A stretch of DNA of 35,467 bases from Armatimonadota bacterium (GCA_016193565.1 JACPRY010000007.1:1-35467); one strand, 5' to 3'. Counted from the stretch's first letter, positions 1-9,230 are shown. Notes: a model not told the origin generated them from the letters alone. Translations and numbers: made by a program.

Positions 1-1
1 G

Positions 2-373
2 ACGGACGTTGCGGGCGATCTGGCCTTCCACGCCATGGTGGCAGAAGCGACCGGCAATCCCGTCATGCTGAGCGTCATGCGGCATCTGAACGTGATGTGG
101 CTCCAGGCGCGCGAGCGAACGGGACGGCGACCGACGAGTCCCATCAAAGCCCATCGCTTTCATCGACAGATCCTGGAGGCACTGCGCCGGCGGCTGCCGC
201 CCGCGGCTCGACGGGCGCTGCGCAAACACCTGCAGGATATGCGGGCGGACATATTGGCGGAGCTCCCGGTAACGCGGCAACGCGACAACGCGACAACGCG
301 AAAATTACAGAAGCGAACGTCAGGAGGTCTATCCGATGGCAGCAGAAGCGCGAAAAACCAGAATCGAGCGTGA
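2..373 (+). CDS. GntR-family regulator, FCD domain (3' part only)
   Basis: The 5' end lies outside the window; reading frame 2 is open from the first base. The visible ~80 residues match the end of an FCD ligand-binding domain: a 'DLAFHAMVAEATGNP' helix with a metal-binding type Asp/His, then R...H..I..AL, and an 'ARRALRKHLQDM' helix. FCD regulators (FadR/PdhR/LldR type) bind a carboxylic acid effector and control nearby catabolic genes; the winged-helix part is missing here. The gene runs 38 bp into fumC in another frame, so it may regulate the fumC-frd operon (inference). The last ~30 residues after 'ILAELP' are translated from an octamer repeat and the fumC leader, so the tail is probably not part of the fold. 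Confidence 0.75.
   Translation, partial: TDVAGDLAFHAMVAEATGNPVMLSVMRHLNVMWLQARERTGRRPTSPIKAHRFHRQILEALRRRLPPAARRALRKHLQDMRADILAELPVTRQRDNATTRKLQKRTSGGLSDGSRSAKNQNRA
271..302. repeat. Octamer tandem repeat before fumC
   Basis: Four consecutive 8-mers of the type aacgcgRc (aacgcggc, aacgcgac, aacgcgac, aacgcgaa) lie between the FCD domain end and the fumC ribosome site. They are inside the 3' end of the GntR reading frame and change its tail. The array resembles the short tandemly repeated elements found at other places in this window, though the unit here is 8 rather than 7 bases. Confidence 0.7.
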
Positions 374-1754
374 CTTCCTGGGGGAGATGGAGGTGCCGGT
401 CGATGCGTACTATGGCGCGCACACGGCCCGGGCGATCCGGAACTTTCCGATCAGCGGCCTGCGCTTCTCCCGCCCGTTCATCCGCGCCCTCGGTTTGATC
501 AAGCAGTCGGCGGCCGAGGTCAACATGGAGCTCGCTCTTCTGGATCGGCGCATCGGCGAGGCGATCGTCAGAGCCGCCGGCGAAGTGGCCGAAGGCCGGT
601 TCGACGAGCAATTTCCGATCGACATCTATCAGACCGGCTCGGGCACCTCGACGAACATGAATGCCAACGAGGTGATTAGTAACCGCGCTGCCGAGCTGCT
701 GGGCGGGCAGCGCGGGGGCAAGACCGTCCACCCCAACGACCACGTGAACATCTGCCAGTCCAGCAACGACGTCATCCCGACCGCGATCCACCTCGCGGCC
801 CTCATGGAAATCCGCAGCGCGCTCATCCCTGGTCTGGAACGCCTGCAGCGCTCGCTTGAAGCCAAGGCGAAAGGGTTCTACCCCATCGTCAAGACCGGCC
901 GCACCCACTTGATGGATGCGACGCCGATCCGGCTCGGCCAGGAGTTCGAAGGCTACGCGGGGCAGGTCGCTCGCGCGATCCGCAGGCTCCGCTACGCGCA
1001 GGATGAACTGCGCGAGGTCCCGCTGGGCGGCACCGCGGTCGGCACGGGGACCAACGCGCATCCCGAGTTCGCGCGCCGGGCGTGTGCCCGACTGTCGAAA
1101 CTCACGGGCATCGACATCCAAGAAACAGACGCCCATTTCCAGGCGCAGGCATCCCTCGATGCCCTCGTGTTCGCCTCGAGCGTACTGCGCACGTATGCGA
1201 CAGCGCTGATGAAGATGGCGAACGACATTCGTTGGATGGGGTCGGGCCCGCATGCGGGGCTCGGCGAACTCCAGCTGCCCGCGGTGCAGCCGGGCTCGTC
1301 GATCATGCCAGGCAAAGTGAACCCGGTCATCACGGAATCGGTCATCCAGGCCTGCGCGCAGGTCCAGGGCAACGACCTCGTCGTCGGGGTCGGCAACCAG
1401 TGGGGCAACTTCGAGCTCAATACGATGATGCCGGTCATCGCACACAACCTGCTCTGGTCGATCGAGCTGCTCGCGGCGGTCTCGCGCAACTTCGCGGAGC
1501 AGTGTATCGAGGGTCTCACGGCGACAGACCGCGGGCCGGAGCTAGTCGAACGCGGTTTGATGCTCGCCACCGCACTCGCGCCGGTCGTTGGCTACGACAA
1601 GGCCGCGGAAGTGGCGAAGACGGCCGCGGCCACCGGCCGCACGATTAGGCAGGTGGCGACGGAGACACGCGGGCTCAGCGACGCGCAGTTGAAGGAGATC
1701 CTCGACCCGGAAAAGATGACGGCAGCCGGCCTGCATGGAGGCGGGGGAGGTTGA
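336..1754 (+). CDS. fumC: Class II fumarate hydratase
   Basis: Catalyses reversible hydration of fumarate to malate in the cytosol (TCA cycle). The 472-residue length fits class II fumarases. Visible family signatures are '[14 protein letters not shown]', 'HPNDHVN', '[13 protein letters not shown]', '[10 protein letters not shown]', '[16 protein letters not shown]' and the superfamily loop '[12 protein letters not shown]', which carries the catalytic Ser. The GK(V)NP loop and the GTG.N.HPEFA stretch favour fumarase over aspartase, although the two are closely related and aspartase cannot be fully excluded. The start is set by a perfect aggagg at 322-327, eight bases before ATG. The C-terminus ends in a run of glycines encoded by gcgggggaggt, which also forms the purine-rich stretch at the frdA junction. 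It is the first gene of a fumC-frdABCD operon, so the product of one enzyme is the substrate of the next. Confidence 0.9.
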   Translation: MAAEARKTRIERDFLGEMEVPVDAYYGAHTARAIRNFPISGLRFSRPFIRALGLIKQSAAEVNMELALLDRRIGEAIVRAAGEVAEGRFDEQFPIDIYQTGSGTSTNMNANEVISNRAAELLGGQRGGKTVHPNDHVNICQSSNDVIPTAIHLAALMEIRSALIPGLERLQRSLEAKAKGFYPIVKTGRTHLMDATPIRLGQEFEGYAGQVARAIRRLRYAQDELREVPLGGTAVGTGTNAHPEFARRACARLSKLTGIDIQETDAHFQAQASLDALVFASSVLRTYATALMKMANDIRWMGSGPHAGLGELQLPAVQPGSSIMPGKVNPVITESVIQACAQVQGNDLVVGVGNQWGNFELNTMMPVIAHNLLWSIELLAAVSRNFAEQCIEGLTATDRGPELVERGLMLATALAPVVGYDKAAEVAKTAAATGRTIRQVATETRGLSDAQLKEILDPEKMTAAGLHGGGGG

Positions 1755-1789
1755 ACCCGTGGCAGAATACGAATAGCGCTGCGGATCAG

Positions 1790-3532
1790 ATGCACGAGAT
1801 GCTCGAGCACGACATCCTCGTCATTGGGGGCGGCGCGGCCGGCCTGCGCGCCGCCATCGCCGCCGTCCAGACCAATCCCAGGCTGAATGTCGCGATCGTG
1901 TCGAAGGTCTACCCCATGCGCAGCCACACCGTCTCGGCTGAAGGCGGCGCCGCTGCGGTGATCAAGTCCAACGACAGCCTGGAGGAGCACATCAACGACA
2001 CGATCACAGGGTCGGACTGGCTGGCCGACCAGGACGTGGTCGAGGCGTTTGTCCGGGAAGCCCCGGACGAGCTGCTCCAGCTCGAGCATTGGGGCTGCCC
2101 GTGGAGCCGGGAGCCCGACGGCAGCATCGCCGTGCGGCCGTTCGGCGGTATGACGATCGAGCGCACCTGGTTCGCGGCGGACAAAGTCGGCTTCCACCTC
2201 CTGCATACCCTGTTCCAAACCTCCTTGAAGTTTGAGTCCCTGACACGCTACGACGAATGGTTCGCGACGAAACTTCTGGTCGAGAACGGAAGGTGTCAGG
2301 GAGTCTCAGCCATCGAGCTCCGCACCGGAGAGGTGCGGCTGCTCCTGGCGAAAGCGGTGATCCTCTGCACGGGCGGCGCCGGACGCATCTACCCGTTCAC
2401 GACCAACGGCGCGATCAAGACCGGCGACGGGATGGCGATGGCGTATCGGGCCGGCGTGCCGCTCAAGGACATGGAATTCGTGCAGTACCATCCCACGGGG
2501 CTCCCCGGCACCGGCATCCTCATCACGGAAGCCGCGCGCGGAGAAGGCGGCATTCTGGTCAACAAGGACGGGTATCGGTACCTGCAGGACTATGGTATGG
2601 GCCCGCCCGATCCCTGGCCGCGGCTGCGCGCCATGGAGCTCGGTCCCCGCGATAAGATCTCGCAGGCCTTTGTCCACGAGATGCGCAAGGGCCGCACGAT
2701 TGCGGGCCCGTACGGCGACGTGGTCCACCTGGACGTCCGGCACCTGGGCGAAACAAAGATCGACACCAAGATTCCGTTCGTGCGGGAACTGGCTCACCGC
2801 TACGCGGGTATCGACCCGGTGCACGAACCGATTCCCGTGCGGCCGGTCGTGCACTACATGATGGGCGGCGTGCACACCGATATCAACGGAGCTACGCCGA
2901 TCGCGGGATTATACGCGGCGGGCGAGTCGGCGTGTGTGAGCATCAATGGCGCGAACCGGTTGGGCTCGAACTCACTCACAGAGTGCCTCGTCTTTGGCGC
3001 CCGCGCGGGACGGCACGCCGCCGCATTTGCCGCACACCATCGCTCACTCGACCGCGCGGCGCTGGCCGCTCAGGCGCGCGACGAGGCGAAGCGAGTTGCG
3101 GGGCTCGACGGTACAGACGGTGGCACCGAGCGCATCGCCATGTTGCGGACCGAGATGACGCGGGCGATGGAGGAAGGCACCGGCATCTATCGTGATGAGG
3201 GATCGTTGTCAAAGGCCTGCGATGTCCTGCGCACGCTGCGCGACCGGTTTGCCCGTATCCGGCTCGACGATCGCACGCGCAGCTTCAACACGGAGCTGAT
3301 CGCCGCCCTCGAGCTCGAGTGCATGCTGGACGTGGCAGAGGCGGTGGCCCATTCCGCGCTCGCGCGCACGGAATCGCGCGGCTCGCACCAGCGGACCGAT
3401 CACCCCAAGCGCGACGATGCCCGGTTCCTGAAGCACACGCTGGCCTACAGCACGGATGGAGCGCCGAGGATTGACTACCTGGACGTCGTCATCACGCGCT
3501 GGCCGCCGGCCGAGCGCGTGTACGGGAGATGA
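1790..3532 (+). CDS. frdA: Fumarate reductase / succinate dehydrogenase flavoprotein subunit
   Basis: Catalytic subunit that interconverts succinate and fumarate with covalent FAD on the cytoplasmic face of the membrane. The Rossmann motif '[12 protein letters not shown]' lies at the N-terminus; '[10 protein letters not shown]' carries the His expected to hold FAD; 'TEAARGEGG', 'HYMMGG' and '[10 protein letters not shown]' are the substrate-site and FAD-binding segments. Length is about 580 residues, normal for FrdA. The ORF track starts at TTG 1751, which overlaps the fumC stop but has its GGGGAGG directly against it. ATG 1790 (or 1799) matches the short N-terminus of E. coli FrdA (M-x3/6-D-hydrophobic-GxG) and is preferred, though it has no clear SD; translation coupling to fumC is likely. 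The gene is followed by frdB, frdC and frdD with overlaps. Confidence 0.92.
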   Translation: MHEMLEHDILVIGGGAAGLRAAIAAVQTNPRLNVAIVSKVYPMRSHTVSAEGGAAAVIKSNDSLEEHINDTITGSDWLADQDVVEAFVREAPDELLQLEHWGCPWSREPDGSIAVRPFGGMTIERTWFAADKVGFHLLHTLFQTSLKFESLTRYDEWFATKLLVENGRCQGVSAIELRTGEVRLLLAKAVILCTGGAGRIYPFTTNGAIKTGDGMAMAYRAGVPLKDMEFVQYHPTGLPGTGILITEAARGEGGILVNKDGYRYLQDYGMGPPDPWPRLRAMELGPRDKISQAFVHEMRKGRTIAGPYGDVVHLDVRHLGETKIDTKIPFVRELAHRYAGIDPVHEPIPVRPVVHYMMGGVHTDINGATPIAGLYAAGESACVSINGANRLGSNSLTECLVFGARAGRHAAAFAAHHRSLDRAALAAQARDEAKRVAGLDGTDGGTERIAMLRTEMTRAMEEGTGIYRDEGSLSKACDVLRTLRDRFARIRLDDRTRSFNTELIAALELECMLDVAEAVAHSALARTESRGSHQRTDHPKRDDARFLKHTLAYSTDGAPRIDYLDVVITRWPPAERVYGR

Positions 3533-3540
3533 GGAACGGG

Positions 3541-4287
3541 ATGGCTGAGCCCACCATTGCCCTTGAGATTTTTCGCTACCACCCCGAGCAGGGTGAGGCG
3601 CCCAGCTTCCGGCGCTACGAGATCCCCTACCGCGAGGATTGGGTGGTCCTCGACGGCATCAACTACATCAAGGATCAGATCGACGGCACCCTGGCCTACC
3701 GCTGGTCGTGCCGGATGGGCGTGTGCGGCAGCTGCGGCATGATGATCAATGGCACACCACGGCTCAGCTGCGCCGCTTTCTTGCGGGAATACTTTCCGAA
3801 CCCCGTGCGGGTCGAGCCGCTCGCGCATTTCCCTGTGGAACGCGATCTGGTCATCGTCATGGATGATTTCATGCACAAGCTACGGGAGGTCAAACCCTGG
3901 CTCATACGCGGACAAGAAACGCCGCTCTCCGAAGGCGAGTACCGGCAGACACCGGCCGAGGTCGACGAGTACAAACAGTACAGCATGTGCATCAACTGCA
4001 TGCTCTGCTACGCGGCCTGCCCGGTCTACGGCCTGGAGCCCCGCTTCCTCGGACCGGCCGCGATCGCGCTCGCTCAACGCTACAACCTGGATTCACGCGA
4101 TGAGGGACGGAGGGAGCGGCAGGAAGTCCTGAACACGGAGGAAGGCATCTGGGACTGCACCCTGGTGGGTGAATGCACGACCGCCTGCCCGGTGCATGTC
4201 GATCCTGCCGGGTCCATCCAGCGGGCGAAGGTGACGGCCACGGTGGACTGGTATAAGGACGTGCTCCTGCCGTGGGGGAAGCGGTGA
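3541..4287 (+). CDS. frdB: Fumarate reductase iron-sulfur subunit
   Basis: Electron-transfer subunit linking the flavoprotein to the quinone site. The N-terminal ferredoxin domain has '[21 protein letters not shown]' style Cys spacing for [2Fe-2S]. The C-terminal domain has '[12 protein letters not shown]' and '[12 protein letters not shown]' for the [4Fe-4S] and [3Fe-4S] clusters. Long stretches ('[19 protein letters not shown]') follow E. coli FrdB closely. The track start at 3529 (ATGA overlap with frdA) is possible, but ATG 3541 gives the family-like start MAEP and has gagg at a good distance. The [2Fe-2S] motif quoted is one residue over the core pattern C-x4-C-x2-C-x11-C and is complete. 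Confidence 0.93.
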   Translation: MAEPTIALEIFRYHPEQGEAPSFRRYEIPYREDWVVLDGINYIKDQIDGTLAYRWSCRMGVCGSCGMMINGTPRLSCAAFLREYFPNPVRVEPLAHFPVERDLVIVMDDFMHKLREVKPWLIRGQETPLSEGEYRQTPAEVDEYKQYSMCINCMLCYAACPVYGLEPRFLGPAAIALAQRYNLDSRDEGRRERQEVLNTEEGIWDCTLVGECTTACPVHVDPAGSIQRAKVTATVDWYKDVLLPWGKR

Positions 4288-4664
4288 GCCGCCCTTATCG
4301 CCGAACCATGCCGGCCACCTGGTGGCTGACCAACCGCGCCTACTTCCTCTTCATGGTGCGCGAATTGACGAGCGTGTTCATCGCCATCTATCTCGTCTTG
4401 CTCCTCGTCCTGATCAGCAAGGTGGCGGCTGGGCGCGAGGCGTATGAGGCGTACCTCACGTTTCTCGGCACGCCCGCGGTGCTTGCGTTCCACGTCCTGG
4501 CGCTGGCCGCCGCACTCTACCACAGCATCACCTGGTTCAACCTGGCGCCGAAAGGGCTGGTGGTCCGCGTGAGGGAGCGCCGGGTGCCCGACGCGATCAT
4601 CGCCGGAAGCAACTACCTGGCGTGGATTGCAGTCTCGGCACTGCTGTGGTGGGTTGTGTTGTGA
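4284..4664 (+). CDS. frdC: Fumarate reductase membrane anchor subunit C
   Basis: Integral membrane subunit that, with FrdD, anchors the FrdAB dimer and forms the quinone site. Three transmembrane segments are visible (about residues 25-47, 62-85 and 103-125). Family marks are 'TWW' near the N-terminus, 'MVRELTSV' and '[17 protein letters not shown]', the last being a close counterpart of the E. coli 'LAAALLHTKTWFELAPK'. The heme-ligand pattern of SdhC is not evident, as expected for type D (heme-free) enzymes. GTG 4284 overlaps the frdB stop (GTGA) and follows ggggga at a good distance, so it is preferred to GTG 4272. Confidence 0.88.
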   Translation: MSRPYRRTMPATWWLTNRAYFLFMVRELTSVFIAIYLVLLLVLISKVAAGREAYEAYLTFLGTPAVLAFHVLALAAALYHSITWFNLAPKGLVVRVRERRVPDAIIAGSNYLAWIAVSALLWWVVL

Positions 4665-5008
4665 GGCATTCGAGCGAACCCATCTGGTGGTCGCTCTTCG
4701 CGGCCGGCGGTGTGGTCGCGGCCCTGGTCGCTCCGGTGCAGATCGCGCTCACCGGGATCGCGGCGGCCCTGGGCTGGGCGGACGACGCATTCACCCACGC
4801 CCGAGTGCTGGCGCTGGTGTCGCACCCAATCAGCCGGCTGTACTTGTTTGTGCTGATTTCCCTCCCGCTGTTCCATTCGGCGCACCGGTTCCGGTTCACA
4901 CTGATCGACCTGGGGTTGAAGCAGGGCCGCGGTCTGGTGGCTGTCCTCTGCTACGGCGCCGCGGTCGCCGGCACGATCCTCGCGGCGCTGGTTCTCATCA
5001 GACTCTAG
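4661..5008 (+). CDS. frdD: Fumarate reductase membrane anchor subunit D
   Basis: Second hydrophobic anchor of the heme-free quinol:fumarate reductase. The N-terminus 'SSEPIWWSLFAAGG' aligns with E. coli FrdD 'SDEPVFWGLFGAGG', and 'SRLYLFVLISLPLFHSAHR' corresponds to its second helix with the conserved His. Three transmembrane helices are visible in 115 residues, the family length. GTG 4661 overlaps the frdC stop codon by four bases (GTGA); the track start at 4622 lies far inside frdC and is unlikely. The stop codon overlaps the stop of the convergent MFS gene (ctag at 5005-5008), and no terminator hairpin is visible between them. Confidence 0.87.
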   Translation: MRHSSEPIWWSLFAAGGVVAALVAPVQIALTGIAAALGWADDAFTHARVLALVSHPISRLYLFVLISLPLFHSAHRFRFTLIDLGLKQGRGLVAVLCYGAAVAGTILAALVLIRL

Positions 5009-6297
5009 TCCGTGGCTCCTTCTGAAGCCGCGCGGCCGCTGTAGGCCACTCTGCGAGATCCCGATGCAGGATTGGTGACGTCAAGTTCAACAACCGCCCG
5101 GTTGCGCCAGGCGATGATCCCCACCGCCAGGCCCATCACGAGCCCGCTCAGCGCGATGGTCCACGGCGCGCCCAACACGTTCCCCAGCACACCGGCGATG
5201 AGACTGTTCAGCGGCCCGCTGCCGATCAGTGCCAGCGTGTAGAGGCTCATGATCCGCCCCCGCAACGCATCGGGCACGTGCGACTGAATCGTCGCGTTGC
5301 ATGTCGCGAGAAACGCCATGACGGATCCGCCGATCCCGACGCTCAGCACCATGGACAGTACGAGATGGCGGGACAGCGAGAACGCGATCAGGCACAGCAC
5401 GGCCGCGTAGCCGAACGACACGATGAGTTTCCCGGGACGGCGCGGCCGCAGCGTCGCCACCATCAACCCGCCGAGCGTCGCGCCGACGCCGGCGGCGCCC
5501 AGGAGGTAGCCGTTCTCCGCCGGCCCGCCGCCGAGCACCTGGCTCGCGACGACCGGCATCAGGACCACGTAGGTGAAGGCAAACGTCCCAACGAGGGAGA
5601 CCAGCAGAAGCAGGGTTCGCTCGATGGGATGCGTGCGCGCATAGTTCACACCTTCGGCCAGGTTCCGCCACAATGTCGCCTGGGTCACGCTCGGCCCGCC
5701 CCATCGAGGACGGATGATCCACAGTACATACAGGATTGCCGCAAATGAGACGGTGTTCACCGCGAAGCACCAGGCCGGGCCTGCGGCAGCGTACACGATC
5801 CCGGCGATCGGCGGTCCGACCACGCGGCTCGCGTTGAAGACTGTCGAGTTGAGGGCGATCGCGTTGCTAAGATCCTCGCGCTCGACGAGCGACGGCAGCA
5901 TCGACTGCCGCCCGGGGGAGTCGAATGCCATCACGATCCCGTTGCCCAGCGCCAGGAGATAGATCTGCCAGACCTCGATGGTGCCGGCGAGGGTGAGCCC
6001 TGTCATAGCGGCGGACTGCAGCATGAACAGGGACTGCGTCGTCAGCACCAGCTTGCGCCGGTCGATCCGGTCGGCGACCACGCCGCCGAGCAAGGACAGC
6101 ACGGTCGACGGCAGCGAGAAAAACAGTACGGTGAGTCCGGTCGCAAGCGCGGAGCCCGTGAGTTCCCAGACGAGGTAGCTCTGCGCCGTGCTCTGCATCC
6201 ACGTCCCAACCAGCGACACGAGCGACCCCGTCCAGAACAGGCGGTAATCGCGATGCCGCAGGGCCGAAAACGTGGACAGCTGCGTGAGCGCCGACAT
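5005..6297 (-). CDS. MFS transporter, EntS/MFS_3-like exporter
   Basis: A 430-residue protein with about 12 transmembrane segments. The N-terminal 'FSALRHRDYRLFWTGSLVSLVGTWMQ' region and the loop 2-3 motif 'GGVVADRIDRRKLVL' are typical of the MFS_3 / enterobactin-exporter-like group of drug or siderophore exporters. 'SLVEREDLSNAIALNS' and 'ASRVVGPPIAG' are also shared by that group. Substrate cannot be read from sequence. The start ATG overlaps the stop of the small HTH gene by one base (TAATG), so the two are translationally coupled. It is the last gene of a minus-strand run that begins at the S9 peptidase or the phosphoesterase. Confidence 0.85.
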   Translation of the reverse strand: MSALTQLSTFSALRHRDYRLFWTGSLVSLVGTWMQSTAQSYLVWELTGSALATGLTVLFFSLPSTVLSLLGGVVADRIDRRKLVLTTQSLFMLQSAAMTGLTLAGTIEVWQIYLLALGNGIVMAFDSPGRQSMLPSLVEREDLSNAIALNSTVFNASRVVGPPIAGIVYAAAGPAWCFAVNTVSFAAILYVLWIIRPRWGGPSVTQATLWRNLAEGVNYARTHPIERTLLLLVSLVGTFAFTYVVLMPVVASQVLGGGPAENGYLLGAAGVGATLGGLMVATLRPRRPGKLIVSFGYAAVLCLIAFSLSRHLVLSMVLSVGIGGSVMAFLATCNATIQSHVPDALRGRIMSLYTLALIGSGPLNSLIAGVLGNVLGAPWTIALSGLVMGLAVGIIAWRNRAVVELDVTNPASGSRRVAYSGRAASEGATD

Positions 6298-6476
6298 TAT
6301 GTCCCGTTGGTGCGCAGCGTGTCGAGTAGCGCCTCGACGTCCTTCCGGTAGATGCGGTACACTTTCCCGAGCTTTGCCGCGGGCAGCAGACCCGAGCGGA
6401 TGTACTTGTAGACAGTCACCTTGTGGATCTGTAAGTACTCGGCGGCCTGCTCGACCGTCAGAATTTCCCGCTCCAT
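6297..6476 (-). CDS. Small helix-turn-helix protein (excisionase / MerR-like)
   Basis: A 59-residue single-domain DNA-binding protein. 'ILTVEQAAEYLQIHKVTVYKYI' is the helix-turn-helix of the HTH_17 / excisionase family, followed by the wing 'GLLPAAKLGKVYRIYRKDVEAL'. Such proteins include phage excisionases, but also stand-alone regulators such as BldC. ATG 6476 is chosen because it starts four bases after the adenosyltransferase stop and has aggaa upstream; the track start at 6500 lies inside that gene. No integrase or attachment site is nearby, so a regulatory role for this operon is more likely than excision (inference). Confidence 0.75.
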   Translation of the reverse strand: MEREILTVEQAAEYLQIHKVTVYKYIRSGLLPAAKLGKVYRIYRKDVEALLDTLRTNGT

Positions 6477-6480
6477 CAGT

Positions 6481-7086
6481 TTAGTATTCCTGATTCCCAT
6501 GGTCCCAGATCACGTCGGGGCGGCCGGCCAGGTGATTCGCCCAGCGGGCCAGCACAAAGAGCAGGTCAGAAAGCCGGTTGAGGTAGCGGAGGATCTCCGC
6601 ATTGACCGATTCCTTGCGGGCGAGCGTGACGGTCCGCCGCTCGGCGCGGCGCGATGTCGTGCGCGCTGCGTGGAACGCGGCGGCAAGCGGCGTGCCGCCG
6701 GGCAGGATGAACGCCCGCAGCGGCGGCAGCAGCGCCTGGTAGCGGTCGATCGCTTCTTCCAGCGCGCGGACATGCGCCGTCGTCACGGCCGCAGCCCGGC
6801 GGGAGGGTGCGCCGGAGGGTGTGGCCAGTTCCGCACCGAGGTCAAACAGCCTGTGCTGAATGCCGTCGAGCAGAGACGCGACCGCGGTGTCTGAGAGCAG
6901 CGTCCGCACGATTCCGAGCTGAGCGTTCAATTCGTCGACGGCGCCGTACGCCTCGACCCTGGGATGGTCTTTGGGCACGCGGCGACCGCCGATGAGCCCG
7001 GTCTCTCCGCGATCCCCTGTGCGGGTGTAGATCCTCGGCGCCTGACCGGTGACTCTTCGTCCTGGCGCCGGCTGGCGCGGGGTCAC
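6481..7086 (-). CDS. Cob(I)yrinic acid a,c-diamide adenosyltransferase, PduO type
   Basis: Transfers the 5'-deoxyadenosyl group of ATP to cob(I)alamin to make coenzyme B12. The N-terminal ATP-binding motif 'IYTRTGDRGETGLIGG' and the C-terminal 'FILPGGTPLAAAFHAART..RRAERR' are diagnostic of the PduO/MMAB trimeric family. About 201 residues, the usual size. The start is taken as GTG 7086, overlapping the stop of the S9 peptidase gene (GTGA); the longer track ORF would run 75 bases into that gene with a low-complexity Arg/Gly tail. No B12-dependent enzyme or cobalamin riboswitch is seen in the window, so the client enzyme lies elsewhere. Confidence 0.88.
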   Translation of the reverse strand: MTPRQPAPGRRVTGQAPRIYTRTGDRGETGLIGGRRVPKDHPRVEAYGAVDELNAQLGIVRTLLSDTAVASLLDGIQHRLFDLGAELATPSGAPSRRAAAVTTAHVRALEEAIDRYQALLPPLRAFILPGGTPLAAAFHAARTTSRRAERRTVTLARKESVNAEILRYLNRLSDLLFVLARWANHLAGRPDVIWDHGNQEY

Positions 7087-9149
7087 GCGTCCGATCCGCC
7101 GGCGACCGCGGCCTCTCGGACCGGCGCCGGCGCCGCCGTCCTGAGGTGGTCCACGAACCACCGCACGATCCAGCGCAGCCGCTCGAGACGGTGGGCCGGC
7201 TTGCCATTGCGCGACAGGTCGTGGCTCTCGTCTGGAAAGCGCACGAAGACCACTTCGCGGCGCAGCTTCTTGAGCGCAGCGAAGAGCTGCTCGGCCTCAC
7301 CGACGGGACAGCGAAGATCCTGCTCGCTGTGCAGGATCAAGAGCGGCGTCGTCACTTTCTCTACGTAGGCAAGCGGGGAGCGCTCCCAGTACCACGTGGG
7401 AGTCTCCCACGGATCGCCCGGAAACTCCCAGAAGCCCTTCATGAACGCGAGGTCGGACGTCCCCCACTGGCTGAGGTGGTTGCAGATCGAGCGCATCGTC
7501 ACCGCGGCTTTGAAGCGGTCGGTGTGACCGATCACCCAGTTCGTCATGAAACCGCCGTAACTGCCGCCGCCGACGCCCAGGCGCTCGGTGTCGATGAACG
7601 GGTACCGTGCGATGGCTGCATTCAGCCCCCGCATGATGTCCTCGTAGTCCTTGCCGCCCCAGTCGTGGTGCGTGGCGGAGGTGAACCGCTGTCCGTACCC
7701 CTGGCTGCCGCGAGGGTTGGTATAGACGACCACAAATCCCTGGGCGGCCAGGAGCTGGAACTCGTGGAAGAACGCTTCGCCATACGCGCTGTGCGGGCCG
7801 CCGTGAATCTCGAGCACCGTCGGATATTTCGCTCCATCGGTGAACTCTACAGGACGCATCACCCAGCCTTCGATCGGCCAGCCGTCCGCGCCCTCATACG
7901 CGAACCGTTCGGGCATGCTCAGCGCAACTGCATCAAACAGCGTCTGGTTCATCGCGGTCAGGCGCCGCTCGCGCCGCAGCGATGATCCGTCGACCTCGGC
8001 CGCGTACAGATCGCCTGGGTGTGCGGGATCTGACACGGCCAGGGCCGCAACCCGGCACGGACGGTCGAGCGAGTAGCCGAAGATCTCGCGGCGTGCGCTG
8101 GTGAGCGGCTGCATCGTGCCGTTGTGGACCGACACCGCACCGAGCTGATTCGTTGCGCCGTCGGCAATGAGCGTGAAGATCGTGGATCCGTCCGGGGACC
8201 ACACCGGACCGCCGACGTCGGGATGCGCGCGCATGTCTGTGATGATGTGGTGGCCGAGGCTGCGGTCGAACGAGCGGGTGAGGTTACTGGGCTCACCGCC
8301 GTCGACGGCCACCATCCAAAGGGCCGTGTTGGTCGCACTCATGCACGCGTTGTCGTGGCCGTAGTACGCGATGCGGCGGCCATCTGGCGACCAGGCGGGA
8401 TTGGTGGCGGGGCCCACCGACTTCGTGAGGCACCGGGGCTCCCCGCCGGATGCCGGGATAAGGTAAATGTCGGTAATGTTGGTGAAGTCGCCTGCTGGCG
8501 TCCGGTTCGAGGAACACGCAATCCAGCGGCCGTCCGGCGACCAGGCGGGATTGGCGTGATCGAAGTCGCCGGTCGTGAGTTGACCCGGCGCTCCAGCCCT
8601 CACGCCGGCCGGACCGATCTCGAATGTCTGGACGAAGATCTGCTTGTAGCGGCCGTCCCAGAAGCCTTCGCCGTCGAACTTGTACCGAACACGCTCGATG
8701 ACCTTGACGTCGCCGGCGTCTTTCTGATCGTACTCGGGCTTGCCCACAAACACAATCGACCGGCCGTCGCTGGACCAGTCCAGCTGGCTCGGCCGCAGAT
8801 TCCCACCTGTCAGCTGCACCGCTTCACCGCCGTCTGCGGGAATCAGGTAGAGCTGCTTGGGATTCTTCTTGTCGTCGCCGCCGGCCGCGCCTCGATCCGA
8901 GAGGAAGGCGATGTACCGGCCGTCCGGCGACCAACGAGGGTCGCTGTCCTTGTGCGCGCCTGAGGTGAACTGACGGGCCGGACCGCCGCCATCGAGCGGC
9001 GCGAGCCACAGGTGAGAGCGATACGTGTCGGCCTCTCTGTCGGCGATGGTCTGCACAAAGACGACCTTCGTGCCGTCGGGTGAGACCCGCGGGTCACTGA
9101 CCCACTTCAACGCGAGCAGATCCTCGATCGTGATCTTGCGCTTCGTCAT
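7083..9149 (-). CDS. S9 family peptidase (acylaminoacyl-peptidase / prolyl oligopeptidase-like)
   Basis: A 688-residue serine peptidase. The N-terminal part is a beta-propeller of repeated 'SPDGR' (WD40-like TolB) blades, several with 'WSPDGR.IA'. The C-terminal part is an alpha/beta hydrolase with nucleophile motif 'GGGSYGGF' (Ser about 530), Asp in 'HSEQDLRCP' (about 611) and His in 'FPDESHDLS' (about 643). There is no signal peptide, so it is probably cytosolic and acts on short or N-acylated peptides. ATG 9149 follows gggag at a suitable distance; the longer track start at 9212 would extend into a heptamer repeat. The 3' end overlaps the adenosyltransferase start. Confidence 0.9.
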   Translation of the reverse strand: MTKRKITIEDLLALKWVSDPRVSPDGTKVVFVQTIADREADTYRSHLWLAPLDGGGPARQFTSGAHKDSDPRWSPDGRYIAFLSDRGAAGGDDKKNPKQLYLIPADGGEAVQLTGGNLRPSQLDWSSDGRSIVFVGKPEYDQKDAGDVKVIERVRYKFDGEGFWDGRYKQIFVQTFEIGPAGVRAGAPGQLTTGDFDHANPAWSPDGRWIACSSNRTPAGDFTNITDIYLIPASGGEPRCLTKSVGPATNPAWSPDGRRIAYYGHDNACMSATNTALWMVAVDGGEPSNLTRSFDRSLGHHIITDMRAHPDVGGPVWSPDGSTIFTLIADGATNQLGAVSVHNGTMQPLTSARREIFGYSLDRPCRVAALAVSDPAHPGDLYAAEVDGSSLRRERRLTAMNQTLFDAVALSMPERFAYEGADGWPIEGWVMRPVEFTDGAKYPTVLEIHGGPHSAYGEAFFHEFQLLAAQGFVVVYTNPRGSQGYGQRFTSATHHDWGGKDYEDIMRGLNAAIARYPFIDTERLGVGGGSYGGFMTNWVIGHTDRFKAAVTMRSICNHLSQWGTSDLAFMKGFWEFPGDPWETPTWYWERSPLAYVEKVTTPLLILHSEQDLRCPVGEAEQLFAALKKLRREVVFVRFPDESHDLSRNGKPAHRLERLRWIVRWFVDHLRTAAPAPVREAAVAGGSDA

Positions 9150-9176
9150 GGCGCTTGCTCCCGACATACCGAATTC

Positions 9177-9230
9177 GTGATTCGTGATGAGTGATTCGTC
9201 ACGATTCACCATTCACCATTCACCATTCAC
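9177..9230. repeat. Heptamer tandem repeat (GTGAATN / ATTCACC family)
   Basis: The spacer between the phosphoesterase stop and the S9 peptidase start is made of 7-base units: gtgattc, gtgatga, gtgattc, gtcacga, then ttcacca three times and a partial unit. The left and right halves are partly complementary (gtga...tcac), so transcripts could fold. The same unit family appears inside the metG T-box (29148-29210), about 20 kb away. It resembles the STRR heptamers known from cyanobacteria in form, not necessarily in origin. Confidence 0.8.

Noticed and set aside
144-1445. Long minus-strand ORF (433 aa) across fumC
   Set aside because: Antisense shadow of fumC in GC-rich DNA; its translation is Arg/Asp/His rich with no family match, while fumC is clear.
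6297-6476. Excisionase of an integrated element
   Set aside because: The HTH is of that family, but no integrase, att repeat or other mobile gene lies near, and it is embedded in a coupled operon.
9177-9230. CRISPR array
   Set aside because: The units are 7 bases in direct tandem with no spacers; no cas gene is in the window.
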